Shown here in pieces: positions 13,488 through 25,093 of a DNA stretch of 64,000 nucleotides. The stretch covers positions 100,558 through 164,557 of the forward strand of contig JASANC010001532.1 of assembly GCA_030248135.1 (NCBI GenBank), in the 5' to 3' direction. Each line of letters starts with the position of its first letter. Within the stretch, counting starts at the first letter, position 1. Below the pieces are notes generated by a model. The model was not told the origin of the DNA, did not search any database, and worked only from the letters and a program-made list of their open reading frames with translations. This DNA is from Theristus sp. LFF4_11. Lineage: Eukaryota; Nematoda; Chromadorea; Monhysterida; Xyalidae. Made by a program: the position numbers and the translations under genes.

Positions 13488-13639
13488 AAATTTCAAAAAT
13501 CAAAGTTGTGCTAAATCAATCAGGGAGTCCGAAGAACCACATATGATATGCAAGCGCCTCCCGAATGACTCCAGTACCGTGGGCGGGGGGGGGTGGGGGG
13601 GTACACCCCCCCCAGAGCACCAGAGACCGTCGGATTTGT

Positions 13640-13850
13640 ATACATACTTAAAAGTGATTTTTTTGATTTCTGATCAGTGGTTGCTTGCAATGAGTCGTTG
13701 TAGGTTCCTAATCCTAAACCTAATCCTAATCCTAAGCCAAGCCTTTTTTATAAGGTGAAAATGATCAATTTAGTTTTTGCATTTTTTTCTTTCCTGTGTT
13801 AAAGGGCAGGGGCCACCGCTACTGCACATGCACCTGTTTTAATAATGATG
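13640..13850. mobile_element. MITE carrying internal (TTAGGA)n-like tract
   Basis: This shares its whole length with 49747-49982, and its two halves match the left and right parts of the 21402-23109 element. It contains CCTAATCCTAAACCTAATCCTAATCC-like tandem hexamers near 13708. Left and right flanks both read GAGACCGTCGG, consistent with a TSD of 8 bp or slightly more. Confidence 0.65.
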
Positions 13851-14415
13851 CATTACGGAGACCGTCGGGTGGGGGGGGGGTGGGGGGGGGCACCGTGCCA
13901 CCCCCCCCCCTAAAACCGGGCACCCCCCCATAGTTGTTCCAGAGCCGAGGGGTTGGGGGGGGGGCCGATATAGATAGCTGGAGCAAATTTTCTAGATAGA
14001 TAGATAGCTGGAAAATTTTGGGGGGGGGCGCGGGGGGGGCCATGTGACTTTGGGGGGGGGCCGGTCAAAATTTTGAAATTTGATAGATAGATAGCTAAAA
14101 CGCTAAAAAGCTATAAAAACAGCAAAATAATGCTAAAAAAATCAAGTATAAACGCGTATTTTACCTAAAATTAGCGAAATTTTCAAGAATTACAAGCAAA
14201 AATGGTCAATTTTGGTCAAAAATTGACTCATTTTATGTCTTCGAAGACAAAAATTTTCAGATAGATAGCTGGCTGAGAAATTTTTTTAGATAGATAATAG
14301 CTGAGCCGAAAAAACGTGTTTGATAGAGATAGATTCGGAAATTTTTTGGGGGGGGGGCCGGCCCCCCCAGGCCCCCCCCCTAGAACAACTATGCCCCCCC
14401 CATCGGACCCCCCCC

Positions 14416-15149
14416 TAGGGTTGTTAAAAAAAACAAAAATCGTCATTTTTGTTTTTTTTTTAAAAAAAAAATTTTTTAAAAAAAAAAAAAATTTCAAAAA
14501 TCAAAGTTGTGCTAAATCAATCAGGGAGTCTGAAGAACCACATATGATATGCAAGCGCCTCCCGAATGACTCCCGTATGGCGGAACTTTGCAGATTTTGT
14601 TTTGGTGACCTCAATTACCCCTTTTCCAAACCGTCACCATGCCTCTTCTTGTGTTTTGACCTTCAAAACGTCACTAATTGTCCCCAGCTAAGCTAATGCT
14701 AAAGTGAAGACAAACATACCGCCTTGAAATTCGATCAATTCTTCTGATGGTGTCGCGACGACACGACACGAAGCAGCAACCAGACAACGTAGCGCTTGCA
14801 AACGGAGCAGCGAGCACAATCGGACGCTCTGCGAGGCGAATCGTCACCTTATCTGCATCGGAAATGGTAGGCTAAGCTTTGGGACGCTCAAAAACTTCAT
14901 CGCAGATGTTGTCGAAGCCTAAAATCAGTCGGTAAAACGGCCCAAAATCGACTGCTAAAGGTTTTACGAGGTATAATCAAAGAAAATTTTTGTTGAACTT
15001 TCGAAAAATTGTGCCAAAATTGAGGTTTTCAGAGCATATTAGAGGAAAATTTTTCGAATTTTTTTTTTAAAAAAAAAATCGGCATTTTTGTTTTTTTTTT
15101 AATCACTTTTTAAAAAAAAAAAAATTTTCATTTTTGTTTAACAACCCTA
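14416..15149. mobile_element. hAT-N1 MITE, full copy
   Basis: Ends are TAGGGTTGTTAAA and TTTAACAACCCTA, total 734 bp. The flanking C-runs are compatible with an 8-bp duplication but cannot prove it. Full or partial relatives lie at 15586-15950, 21633, 23140, 24360, 46269 and 50028. All copies share the same internal sequence, so the apparent frame repeated in several of them (RESEEPHMICKRLPNDS...) is repeat identity rather than a gene. Confidence 0.85.
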
Positions 15150-15585
15150 CCCCCCCCCCCCTCGAAAATTTGGCCGACACCCCCCCCACACCCCCCATGA
15201 AATTTTGTCTGGCGGAGACCCCCCCCCCCCCCAAAATTTTCTGCACACCCTAATTTTTTTTTCGAAAATCATGATTTTTTGTCTATAAAGTCTATAATAT
15301 AAGCTGAATATATGATAACTTGACCATCTTCATTGTAATTTCAAAGATTTTGCAGCTAAATTTAGCGTTTTTCCTTCAAAATTTAAGCGAAAAAATTTCA
15401 TGGGGAAGGGGGTGGACCCCCCCACAGAAAATTTTGAAAAAATGCACCCCCCCTTGGGACCCCCCGGGGGGGGGGGGTCCCACGTTACCATAGGTTGGAC
15501 CCCCCCCTCACTTTTTGGTCGGCACCCCCCCCCCCCCACGGCACCATACCCCCCCTTCGAAAATTTGTTTGGGCCCACGGTACTG

Positions 15586-15950
15586 AATGACTCCCGTATG
15601 GCGGAACTTTGCAGATTTTGTTTTGGTGACCTCAATTGCCCCTTTTCCAAACCGTCACCATGCCTCTTCTTGTGTTTTGACCTCCAAAACGTCACTAATT
15701 GTCCCCAGCTAAGCTAATGCTAAAGTGAAGACAAACATACCGCCTTGAAATTCGATCAATTCTTCTGATGGTGTCGCGACGACACGACACGAAGCAGCAA
15801 CCAGACAACGTAGCGCTTGCAAACGGAGCAGCGAGCACAATCGGACGCTCTGCGAGGCGAATCGTCACCTTATCTGCATCGGAAATGGTAGGCCAAGCTT
15901 TGGGACGCTCAAAAACTTCATCGCTGATGTTGTCGAAGCCTAAAATCAGT
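15586..15950. mobile_element. hAT-N1 copy, right part (split by 13572-15585)
   Basis: This continues the hAT-N1 internal sequence from the fragment at 13488-13571; the two halves share the 8-bp duplication AATGACTC at the interruption. Its own right end is missing: at about 15950 the sequence switches into A/T-rich TTTAAATTTAAA and then the truncated outer element. Confidence 0.8.
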
Positions 15951-16059
15951 CGGTTCAACACTTCAACTGTTCGTTTTATTTCTTTTAAATTTAAATTTAA
16001 ATTTCGTTTTAAATTTAAAAAGTTCAACAAGATATCATGTTCATCTCATGGCCTATCCC

Positions 16060-16802
16060 TAGAGATGTAAGGGTCAAAAAAAAATTTTTTTTTTTAATTT
16101 TTTTTTTAAAAAAAGTAAAAAAAAATGAGCATTTTTTTTATTAAAAATTTTTGAAATTTTTTCTTTAATGTGCCCTGAAAATGCCGTTTTTGGCATAATT
16201 TTTCAAAAGTTCAACAAAAATTTTCTTTGACTTTACCTTGTCACTTAGTCTTCAACGCTGCAGGTGGTATTCTGGATTGATTTATCGACTGTTTTCAGCC
16301 TTGGTGAGTGATGATCGACTCGCGCATTGAAGTACTTGAGCGTCGCAAAGGCTAGTTCAACAAATTCCGATGTCGCTAAGGTGAGATAGAAGCAGAGAAC
16401 TCACATTTACGCATCGTTTTTCAGGATCTCGAAAGGTGGAAATTGCACTGTCTGCCACTGCAAGCGTAACTTCGTTGGTTGCTCGTTGCTGTTTCGCCTC
16501 GTGTCGTCAGCGTGATCACACCGGTTTGTTGTGGAACTTGTTTCCATGTTATTTGAGGTGAATTGAGAGGCAAAACACGAGACGTGATGTCGTCGGTGGG
16601 AAAATGGGGTCGCCGAAACCAAGTCTGAAATTTTCACCCTCCTCCCATATGAGTGGGGGTCATATGGTAAGTCGGTGGCTCCTCAGATGGTGATATTCGG
16701 ACTCCCTGAAAAATTCTGAACAACTTTCATTTAAAAAAAAATTTAAAAAAAAAATTTTTTTTAAAGAAAAAAATAGAAAATTTTTTTTTCTTGACATCTC
16801 TA
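16060..16802. mobile_element. hAT-N2 MITE with 8-bp TSD CCTATCCC
   Basis: Termini are TAGAGATGTAAG and CTTGACATCTCTA, total 743 bp, flanked by perfect CCTATCCC at 16052-16059 and 16803-16810. It is nearly identical to 28498-29244 in the DDX10 intron. The 8-bp TSD and TAGAGATG-type end are characteristic of hAT elements. There is no transposase frame. Confidence 0.9.
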
Positions 16803-17189
16803 CCTATCCCTACCGACTGAAAAACCTGTTCTTTGCAACAAAACGATTTCTGAAACGATATTTCAGTTAAGTCATTTCAACGCTAAAAATTGACCCTAGA
16901 AGTCATCCAAATCGAAAAACATGGAGTACGTCGGTCAAAATAACCAAATAATGACATCTACCTAAGCACACAAAGAAGTTGGGAAGAAAATTTGGTTAGA
17001 ACTTTTAAAAAATTCTATCCTATTTTAGGGTAGCTTTCAAAAAAAAGTAGCAAAGAAAAAATAAAGTAGCTTTCAAAAAATAAAGTAGCTTTCAACAAAT
17101 AAAGTAGCTTTCAAAAAATAAAGTAGCAAAGAAATTTCATATGAATAATACACTCTCCTATTTTAGTGTAGCAACGACATAACAATCAT

Positions 17190-17335
17190 ACACTGTCCTA
17201 TTTTAGAGTAGCAACACTATCCTATTTTAGAGTAGCAACACTATCCTATTTTAGAATAGCAACACTATCCTATTTTAGAGTAGCAACACTATCCTATTTT
17301 AGAGTAGCAACACTGTCCTATTTTAGAGTAGCAAC
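17190..17335. repeat. 24-bp tandem repeat in arm of long inverted repeat
   Basis: About six direct copies of a 24-bp unit around CACTATCCTATTTTAGAGTA have only single-base differences. They form the outer left arm of the 17015-20522 element. Confidence 0.9.
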
Positions 17336-18121
17336 ATATAAACAGCTCATTTAAAGCTATTTCAGCCGCGAAACTTTGTAAACCTTCGTTATTTTGCACG
17401 GAGACTTCAAATTTTGACCTTGTGGGTTACGGTAACGCCCGGTTTGGTCCCAACACGATCTTAGTTCTGTCAGCAATCCACAAACAGCTTGGTAACCGCA
17501 ACCAAACTGGTGAAACATGCTAGATTAAGGTTATTTTGCACGCAGATTTTGAATTTCAGCTTTCTGGATTACGGTAACGCCTGGTTGGGTCTCAACACAA
17601 TTTTAGTTTTAAGCACAGTGTACACGCACGACAACACACAACAACACACACACACACGCGCAAATACTAATTGTTTGGGATTAAGTTAGACCAAGATACT
17701 TTCAATTGTAGTGACGCCCTTTTGAACCCATGATCCTGTGAGCCCCGTATGCTACGTGCACAGCAATTGTAGTGACGCACCCACGTACTCATGAGTAACC
17801 AATCAGCGCTGAGAATTGCATTGACCAACCAATCAGGTAGTTGCATATATTAGCGAGATTGACTGTACTGTACTTGCTCAGTGATCAGATTTTTAATCAG
17901 ATAATTAGATAATTCACGAAAGCAGAAAGTGACCACAGCATTCTCATCAGATTGCACCACACAGCATTTCTATGTGCAACATTTCACATTGGCAACTAAA
18001 CGGCGTTCCCAAACAATTAGCACACGGGATCAATAGATTAAAAGAGCGTGGGTGCGTCACTACAGTTGCTGTGGACATAGCATACGGGGCCCACAGGATC
18101 ATGGGTTCAAGAGGGCGTCAC

Positions 18122-19131
18122 TAGGGTTAGGGGGAAAAATCCGGATTTTTTTAAATTATTTTTTTTACAAGTTAGGTTCGTTCGAAGCGTCTCGTCGAGC
18201 TGAGTTTAGCTAGACTATTTTCAGAACGATCCGGAAAACTATAAGAGCGAAAATCGTGTTTTATTGAAATTATGTCCATTTCATAGAGGGAAAGTTGCAT
18301 TTTCAACAGTAAAACAGGTCAATTTTTGACCTGTACTTGAATATTGAACCGTTCTTAATTGTTCCTCTTTAGAAAATTACCAAAATTTGACTGTGTTCAA
18401 AAATTCCTGTTTCCTGTAGCTAAGTCGGCAACCCCTCCTGTCGACCCGGTCGCCCCCCCCCCCCCCAAGACACTTACTTTCAGGTTCAACCAGCTATGCT
18501 ATCTGCCACATGGCGAGAGAGAGCCCACTCTTCAAATCATCGTATCGAAAAAACGTACCATGATTTCGCGATCACGTTGCGGGCAACTGACAGACGCAAG
18601 TTTAACACGTTAGTTTAGCTCAGCACGCAAGTTTTAACATGTGGCCATGTTATCGGGTATCTGAAAAACGGTCGTGTGATGTGGTATTAACCAACACCTC
18701 CGCTCCAATTGTTTAACAATATATTGCACAACTCCATTGTAGACCTATAACATACGCCAATCAACAAGATATCATGTTCATCTCATGGCCTACCGACTGA
18801 AAAACATGTTCTAAGTTGCAAGAAAACGATTTCTAAAACGATATTTCAATTCAGTTAAGTGATTTCAACGCTAAAAATTGACTCTAGAAGTCATCCAAAT
18901 CGAAAAACATGGAGTACGTCGGTCAAAATGACCAAATAATGACATTTACCTAAGTACACAAAGAAGTTGGGAAGAAAATTTGGTTTGAACTTTCAAAAAA
19001 TTATGCCATAAATCGAATTTTCAGAGCAAAGTAGAAGAAAAATTTTTCAATTTTTTTTAAGTTTGAAAAAAAATCCAAAATTTAAAAAAACAAAAAAAAA
19101 TTAAAATTTTTTTTTAAAGCCCCTAACCCTA
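18122..19131. mobile_element. hAT-like element, TAGGGTTAGGGG ends, TSD GGCGTCAC
   Basis: This 1010-bp element begins TAGGGTTAGGGGG and ends GCCCCTAACCCTA. A perfect 8-bp duplication, GGCGTCAC, lies at 18114-18121 and 19132-19139. Removing it restores the inner inverted pair of the surrounding long inverted repeat. It has a short C-run near 18456 and no recognisable transposase. Confidence 0.88.
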
Positions 19132-19139
19132 GGCGTCAC

Positions 19140-20165
19140 TACAATTGAAAGTTTCTTGGTCTAACCCAATCCCAAACAATTAGTATTTGCGCGCGCGTGT
19201 GTGTGTTGTTGTCGTGCGTGTACGCTGTGCTTAAAACTAAAATTGTGTTGAGACCAAACCAGGCGTTACCGTAATCCAGAAAGCTGAAATTCAAAATCTG
19301 CGTGCAAAATAACCTTAATCTAGCATGTTTCACCGGTTTGGTTGCGGTTACCAAGCTGTTTGTGGATTGCTGACGGAACTAAAATCGTGTTGAGACCAAA
19401 CCAGTCGTTACCGTAATCCGGAAATCTGAAATTTAAAATCTGCGTGCAAAACAACCTTAATCTAGCATGTTTCACCGGTTTGGTTGCGGTTACCAAGCTG
19501 TTTGTGGGTTGTTGATGAAACTAAGATTGTATTGGGACCAAACCAGGCGTTACCGTAATCCAGAAAGCTGAAATTCAAAATCTGCGTGCAAAACAACCTT
19601 AATCTAGTTTGTTTCACCGGTTTGGTTGCGGTTACCAAGCTGTTTGTGGGTTGTTCATGGAACTAAGATCGTGTTGAGACCAAACCAGGCGTTACCGTAA
19701 TCCGGAAAGCTGAAATTCAAAATCTGCGTGCAAAACAACCTTAATCTAGCATGTTTCACCGGTTTGGTTGCGGTTACCAAGCTGTTTGTGGGTTGTTCAT
19801 GGAACTAAGATCGTGTTGAGACCAAACCAAGCGTTACCGTAATCCGGAAAGCTGAAATTCAAAATTTGCGTGCAAAACAACCTTAATCTAGCTTGTTTCA
19901 CCGGTTTGGTTGCGGTTACCAAGCTGTTTGTGGGTTGTTGATGAAACTAAGATCGTGTTGAGACCAAACGAAGCGTTACCGTAACCCACAAGGTTTAAAT
20001 TTAAAATCTCCATGCAAAACAACTCTAATCTAACTTGTTTCACTAATTTGGTTGCGGTTACCAAGGTGTTTGTGGATTGTTGACGGAACTAAGATCGTGT
20101 TGGGACCAAACCGGGCGTTACCGTAACCCACAAGGTCAAAATTTGAAATCTCCGTGCAAAATAAC
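19140..20165. repeat. Tandem array, about 143-bp unit
   Basis: About seven head-to-tail units each contain CGTGTTGAGACCAAACC, GCGTTACCGTAAT, GCAAAACAACCTTAATCTAG and CACCGGTTTGGTTGCGGTTA. Central units are almost identical and the outer ones diverge. Two inverted units lie at about 17390-17690, so the array is one arm of the surrounding inverted repeat. Confidence 0.9.
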
Positions 20166-20660
20166 GTAGGTTTACAAAGTTTCGCGGCAGAAATAGCTTT
20201 AAATGAGCTGTTTATATGTTGATACGCTAAAATAGGACAGTACCAAGCCCTATCCTATTTTAGCGTAACATATTGAAAGTTACGCTAAAATATCAAAATT
20301 ACGCTAAAATATCAAAGTTACTTTATTTGTTGAAAGTTACGCTAAAATATCAAAGTTACTTTATTTGTTGAAAGTTACGCTAAAATATCAAAGTTACTCT
20401 ATTTGTGGAAAGTTACGCTGAAATAGGAAAGCGCCGAAATTTCTTTGCTACTTTATTTTTTGAAAGCTACTTTATTTTTCTTTGCTACTTTATTTTTTGA
20501 AAGCTACCCTAAAATAGGATAGCGCCAATTAATGCCATAAATCGAATTTTCAGAGCGAAGTACAAGAAAATTTTTTCAAAATTTTTTAAATGGAAAAAAA
20601 TCCAATTTTTTTAAAGAAAAAAAAACAAAAAAATTTTTTCAAAGCCCCTAACCCTAGCCC

Positions 20661-21386
20661 GGCTGTAGGTCGATCCGGTACCGGTCGATCCGGTACGGTC
20701 GATCCGGTACCGGTCGATCCGGTACCGGTCGATCCGGTACCTGGCAATTTTCTAGGGCGGTCGATCCGGTACCAGGTCGATCCGGTACTCGGTCGATCCG
20801 GTACCAATTGAAATTTTCAGCTGTTTTACGGGTTTTTAGCGTTCAATTCGTTATGTTTTCGATTTTTCTTTGGTTGATTGTTGATACGATTGTTGATGAT
20901 ACGATATGAGACGACGACGACTTGCGACACTTGGTTGGTTTTGGTAATCGTAATCTGATTCTGAAAAAAGCAACACAAGTGTACCATATGTTTTTTCTGA
21001 TCTATTTTCCAGAAGAATAAAGCTCCAAGACGGTGAAAATTTGCAAAATTATCAGCTCAGCAAGAAAAGGAGAACAAAATAAAAATATGAAGACTGATTC
21101 GGTTCTCTTTTGGAGTTGAGGAAAAATGTGTTGTTTTTATTTTCATATTTCCCGCGAAAAAACCTGTGGTAAAATGTTTCAGACATCAGATAAAATGAGA
21201 GAAACGAAGAAAAATGGATAACAAATCAGAAACAAATTGAATTGAATGCTAAAACAGTTGAAAATTTCAATTGGTACCGGATCGACCGAGTACCGGATCG
21301 ACCTGGTACCGGATCGACCGGTACCGGATCGACCGGTACCGGATCGACCGTACCGGATCGACCGGTACCGGATTGACCGCATGCCC
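20661..21386. mobile_element. Palindromic element with GGTCGATCCGGTACC tandem arms
   Basis: The left arm carries seven or so copies of GTCGATCCGGTACC and the right arm mirrors them as GGTACCGGATCGAC. The inverted identity continues inward through GGTACCAATTGAAATTTTCA and its mirror near 21260. CCTAGCCC flanks both sides (20653-20660 and 21387-21394), giving an 8-bp duplication. There is no coding content. Confidence 0.85.
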
Positions 21387-21401
21387 CCTAGCCCGCCCAA
21401 G

Positions 21402-23109
21402 CCCGATTTGTATACATTCTTAAAAGTGATTTTTTTGATTTTTGATCTGAGGCTGTTGGTAATCCAGTACCGAAGACGAGGGGGGGTTGGGGGGGGTACA
21501 CCCCCCCCAGAGCACCCGAGACCTCCGCGTGGGGGGGGTGGGGAGGGTCACGCGACACCCACCCCCCAAAACCTGACACTGGACCATCCACACCCCCCCC
21601 TCGAAATTTGCTAGACACCCCCCCCCCCCACCTAGGGTTGTTAAACAAAAATGAATTTTTTTTAAAAAAAAAGTGATTAAAAAAAACAAAAATGCCGATT
21701 TTTTTTTTTAAATTCGAAAAATTTTTCTCTAATATGCTCTGAAAACCTCAATTTTGGCACAATTTTTCGAAAGTTCAACAAAAATTTTCTTTGATTATAC
21801 CTCGTAAAACCTTTAGCAGTCGATTTTGGGCCGTTTTACCGACTGATTTTAGGCTTCGACAACATCTGCGATGAAGTTTTTGAGCGTCCCAAAGCTTAGC
21901 CTACCATTTCCGATGCAGATAAGGTGACGATTCGCCTCGCAGAGCGTCCGATTGTGCTCGCTGCTCCGTTTGCAAGCGCTACGTTGTCTGGTTGCTGCTT
22001 CGTGTCGTGTCGTCGCGACACCATCAGAAGAATTGATCGAATTTCAAGGCGGTATGTTTGTCTTCACTTCAGCATTAGCTTAGCTGGGGACAATTAGTGA
22101 CGTTTTGGAGGTCAAAACACAAGAAGAGGCATGGTGACGGTTTGGAAAAGGGGTAATTGAGGTCACCAAAACAAAATCTGCAAAGTTCCGCCATACGGGA
22201 GTCATTCGGGAGGCGCTTGCATATCATATGTGGTTCTTCGGACTCCCTGATTGATTTAGCACAACTTTGATTTTTGAAATTTAAAAAAAAAAAAATTTTT
22301 TTCAAAAAAAAACAAAAATGACGATTTTTGTTTTTTTTAACAACCCTACCCCCACCCCCCCCCCTAGATGGACCTAAGTAACAGTGACACCCCCCAAAAA
22401 TTTTCTCGGACCACCCAAAAATCATGAATTTTTGCTCAAAAATCATGATTTTTTGTCTTTAAAGTCTATAATATAAGCTAAATATATGATAACTTGACAT
22501 TCTTCATTGTAATTTCAAAGATTTTGCAGCAAAATTTAGCGTTTTTCCTTCAAAATTTAAGCGAAAAAATCTCATGGGTGGGGTGGGGGGTGTGCACCCC
22601 CCCAGAAAATTTTCTACAATAGTGCACCCCCCCCATGGCCCACGCCTGGGGGGGTGTCACTGTACCATGACTGACACCCCCCCACTGAAAAATTTTCGGC
22701 ACCCCCCCACGTGACGACACCCCCCCCCCTCGAAAATTTGCTTTCGCCTTCGGTACTGGTAATGAGTCGTTGTAGGTTCCTAATCCTAAGCCAAGCCTTT
22801 TTGATAAGGTAAAAATGATCAATTTAGTTTTTGCATTTTTTTCTTTCTTTGTGTGAATACCCGGGCAGTCATCTGCCCATTCGTTTGCATCGACTTTTTG
22901 CTTGCTTTCATTCATGCATTCACCAATTTCATCAATAATGTGGTTTTTTTTGTGACATCAATTGTGTTTGTTTTGCATGGTGAAAGTTTTGTGAATCTGT
23001 TGATGTGAACTGGCCGTGAGGCTTACGGATGGACTTGAACTTGAACTGTGTTATGGAGGAGGAGCACCGGCGGAGCTGCAGATGCAGCTGTTTTAATAAT
23101 GATGCATTA
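21402..23109. mobile_element. TTAGGA-bearing MITE interrupted by a poly-G element
   Basis: The left part (GATTTGTATACATTCTTAAAA...) and right part (...TTTTAATAATGATGCATTA) match the uninterrupted copy at 13640-13850. CGCCCAAG lies on both sides (21394-21401 and 23110-23117). In between sits a poly-G/poly-C element (about 21470-22754), with CAGTACCGAAG and CTTCGGTACTG ends, which in turn carries a hAT-N1 copy. Confidence 0.7.
21633..22348. mobile_element. hAT-N1 MITE, inverted copy
   Basis: This 716-bp copy has TAGGGTTGTTAAAC and its inverse at the ends. The 8-bp duplication CCCCCACC lies at 21625-21632 and 22349-22356. Its interior is the reverse complement of the copy at 14416-15149. Confidence 0.88.
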
Positions 23110-23139
23110 CGCCCAAGCAGTACCGTCGTGGGCCCAAAA

Positions 23140-23850
23140 TAGGGTTGTTAAACAAAAATGAAAATTTAAAAAAAAAAAGTGATTAAAAAAAACAAAAATG
23201 CCGATTTTTTTTTTAAATTCGAAAAATTTTCCTCTAATATGCTCTGAAAACCTCAATTTTGGCAAAATTTTTCGAAAGTTCAACAAAAATTTTCTTTGAT
23301 TATACCTCGTAAAACCTTTAGCAGTCGATTTTGGGCCGTTTTACCGACTGATTTTAGGCTACGACAACATCTGCGATGAAGTTTTTGAGCGTCCCAAAGC
23401 TTGGCCTACCATTTCCGATGCAGATAAGGTGACGATTCGCCTTGCAGAGCGTCCGATTGTGCTCGCTGCTCCGTTTGCAAGCGCTACGTTGTCTGGTTGC
23501 TTGCTGCTTCGTGTCGTGTCGTCGCGACACCATCAAAAGAATTGATCGAATTTCAAGGCGGTATGTTTGTCTTCACTTTAGCATTAGTTTAGCTGGGGAC
23601 AATTAGTGACGTTTTGGAGGTCAAAACACAAGAAGAGGCATGGTGACGGTTTGGAAAAGGGGTAATTGAGGTCACCAAAACAAAATCTGCAAAGTTCCGT
23701 CATATGGGAGTCATTCGGGAGGCGCTTGCATATCATATGTGGTTCTTCGGACTCCCTGATTGATTTAGCACAACTTTGATTTTTGAAATTTTTAAAAAAA
23801 AAATTAAAAAAAAACAAAAATGACGATTTTTGTTTTTTTTAACAACCCTA
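23140..23850. mobile_element. hAT-N1 MITE with TSD GCCCAAAA
   Basis: This 711-bp copy runs from TAGGGTTGTTAAAC to AACAACCCTA. GCCCAAAA is duplicated at 23132-23139 and 23851-23858. Internal sequence matches the 21633 copy in the same orientation. Confidence 0.9.
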
Positions 23851-24359
23851 GCCCAAAACAATTTTCGAAGGGGGGGGGTATGGTGCCGTGGGGGGGGGGG
23901 GGTGCCGACCAAAAAGTGAGGGGGGGGGTCCAACCTATGGTAACGTGGGACCCCCCCCCATGGGGGTCCCATGGGGGGTGCATTTTTTCAAAATTTTCTG
24001 TGGGGGGGGGGGTCCATCCCCCACCCCCCATGATAATTTTTCGCTTAAATTTTGAAGGAAAAACGCTAAATTTTGCTGCAAAATCGTTGAAATTACAATG
24101 AAGATGGTCAAGCTATCATATATTCAGCTTATATTATGGACTTTATAGACAAAAAAATCATGATTTTCGAAAAAAAATTTAGGGTGTACGGAAAATTTGG
24201 GGGGGGGGGTCTCCGCCAGACAAAATTTCATGGGGGGTGTGTGGGGGGGGTGTCGGCCAAATTTTCGAGGGGGGGTCCGATGGGGGGGGTGCCCGGTTTT
24301 AGGGGGGGGTGGCACGGTGCCCCCCACCCCCCCACCCGACGGTCTCTGGTGCTCTGGGG

Positions 24360-25093
24360 TAGGGTTGTTAAACAAAAATGAAAATTTTTTTTTTAAAAAA
24401 AAGTGATTAAAAAAAAAACAAAAATGCCGATTTTTTTTTAAAAAAAAAAAATTCGAAAAATTTTCCTCTAATATGCTCTGAAAACCTCAATTTTGGCACA
24501 ATTTTTCGAAAGTTCAACAAAAATTTTCTTTGATTATACCTCGTAAAACCTTTAGCAGTCGATTTTGGGCCGTTTTACCGACTGATTTTAGGCTTCGACA
24601 ACATCTGCGATGAAGTTTTTGAGCGTCCCAAAGCTTAGCCTACCATTTCCGATGCAGATAAGGTGACGATTCGCCTCGCAGAGCGTCCGATTGTGCTCGC
24701 TGCTCCGTTTGCAAGCGCTACGTTGTCTGGTTGCTGCTTCGTGTCGTGTCGTCGCGACACCATCAGAAGAATTGATCGAATTTCAAGGCGGTATGTTTGT
24801 CTTCACTTTAGCATTAGCTTAGCTGGGGACAATTAGTGACGTTTTGGAGGTCAAAACACAAGAAGAGGCATGGTGACGGTTTGGAAAAGGGGTAATTGAG
24901 GTCACCAAAACAAAATCTGCAAAGTTCCGCCATACGGGAGTCATTCGGGAGGCGCTTGCATATCATATGTGGTTCTTCGGACTCCCTGATTGATTTAGCA
25001 CAACTTTGATTTTTGAAATTTTTTTTTAAAAAAAAAAAATTTTTTTTTAAAAAAAAACAAAAATGACGATTTTTGTTTTTTTTAACAACCCTA
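24360..25093. mobile_element. hAT-N1 MITE with TSD CTCTGGGG
   Basis: This 734-bp copy has TAGGGTTGTTAAAC and TTTAACAACCCTA ends. The 8-bp duplication CTCTGGGG lies at 24352-24359 and 25094-25101. It is the copy closest to a gene, ending 98 bp upstream of the first DDX10 ATG. Confidence 0.9.

Larger units (their letters stand above)
13572..15585. mobile_element. hAT-like poly-G/poly-C element with CAGTACCGTGGGC ends
   Basis: The termini are CAGTACCGTGGGC and its exact inverse GCCCACGGTACTG. Both flanks carry the 8-bp duplication AATGACTC (13564-13571 and 15586-15593). The interior is dominated by G-runs and C-runs of 7-13 bases. It also holds a shared A/T core near 15270-15400, a TTAGGA-bearing MITE at 13640-13850 and a complete hAT-N1 copy at 14416-15149. 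This element has itself landed inside another hAT-N1 copy, now split at 13488-13571 and 15586-15950. There is no transposase. Confidence 0.85.
17015..20522. mobile_element. 3.5-kb long inverted repeat with tandem-repeat arms
   Basis: The left end CTATCCTATTTTAGGGTAGC is mirrored exactly by the right end. Each arm has short repeats built on TCCTATTTTAGAGTAGCAACA (left, period about 24 bp) or TACGCTAAAATATCAAAGT (right). Further in are units of about 143 bp containing ACCAAACCAGGCGTTACCG, two on the left and about seven on the right. An inner inverted pair, TTTCAATTGTAGTGACGCC, brackets the centre, and the intact 18122-19131 element has inserted in its right half. No coding capacity is visible. 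Confidence 0.8.
16019..20656. mobile_element. Truncated outer copy of the TAGGGTTAGGGG element, twice interrupted
   Basis: Three segments (16019-16059, 16803-17014 and 20523-20656) align end to end with one continuous stretch of the intact element at 18122-19131. They include CAACAAGATATCATGTTC, the CCGACTGAAAAAC block and the terminal CCCCTAACCCTA. The copy lacks its left end. It was entered by a hAT-N2 MITE (16060-16802) and by a 3.5-kb inverted repeat (17015-20522), which itself holds the intact copy. Confidence 0.75.

Noticed and set aside
13700..13740. Telomere or chromosome-end sequence
   Set aside because: The tract is short, impure and embedded in a MITE with copies at several places.
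17190..17335. CRISPR-like regularly spaced repeats
   Set aside because: The repeats are contiguous with no unique spacers, in an animal genome, and form one arm of an inverted repeat.
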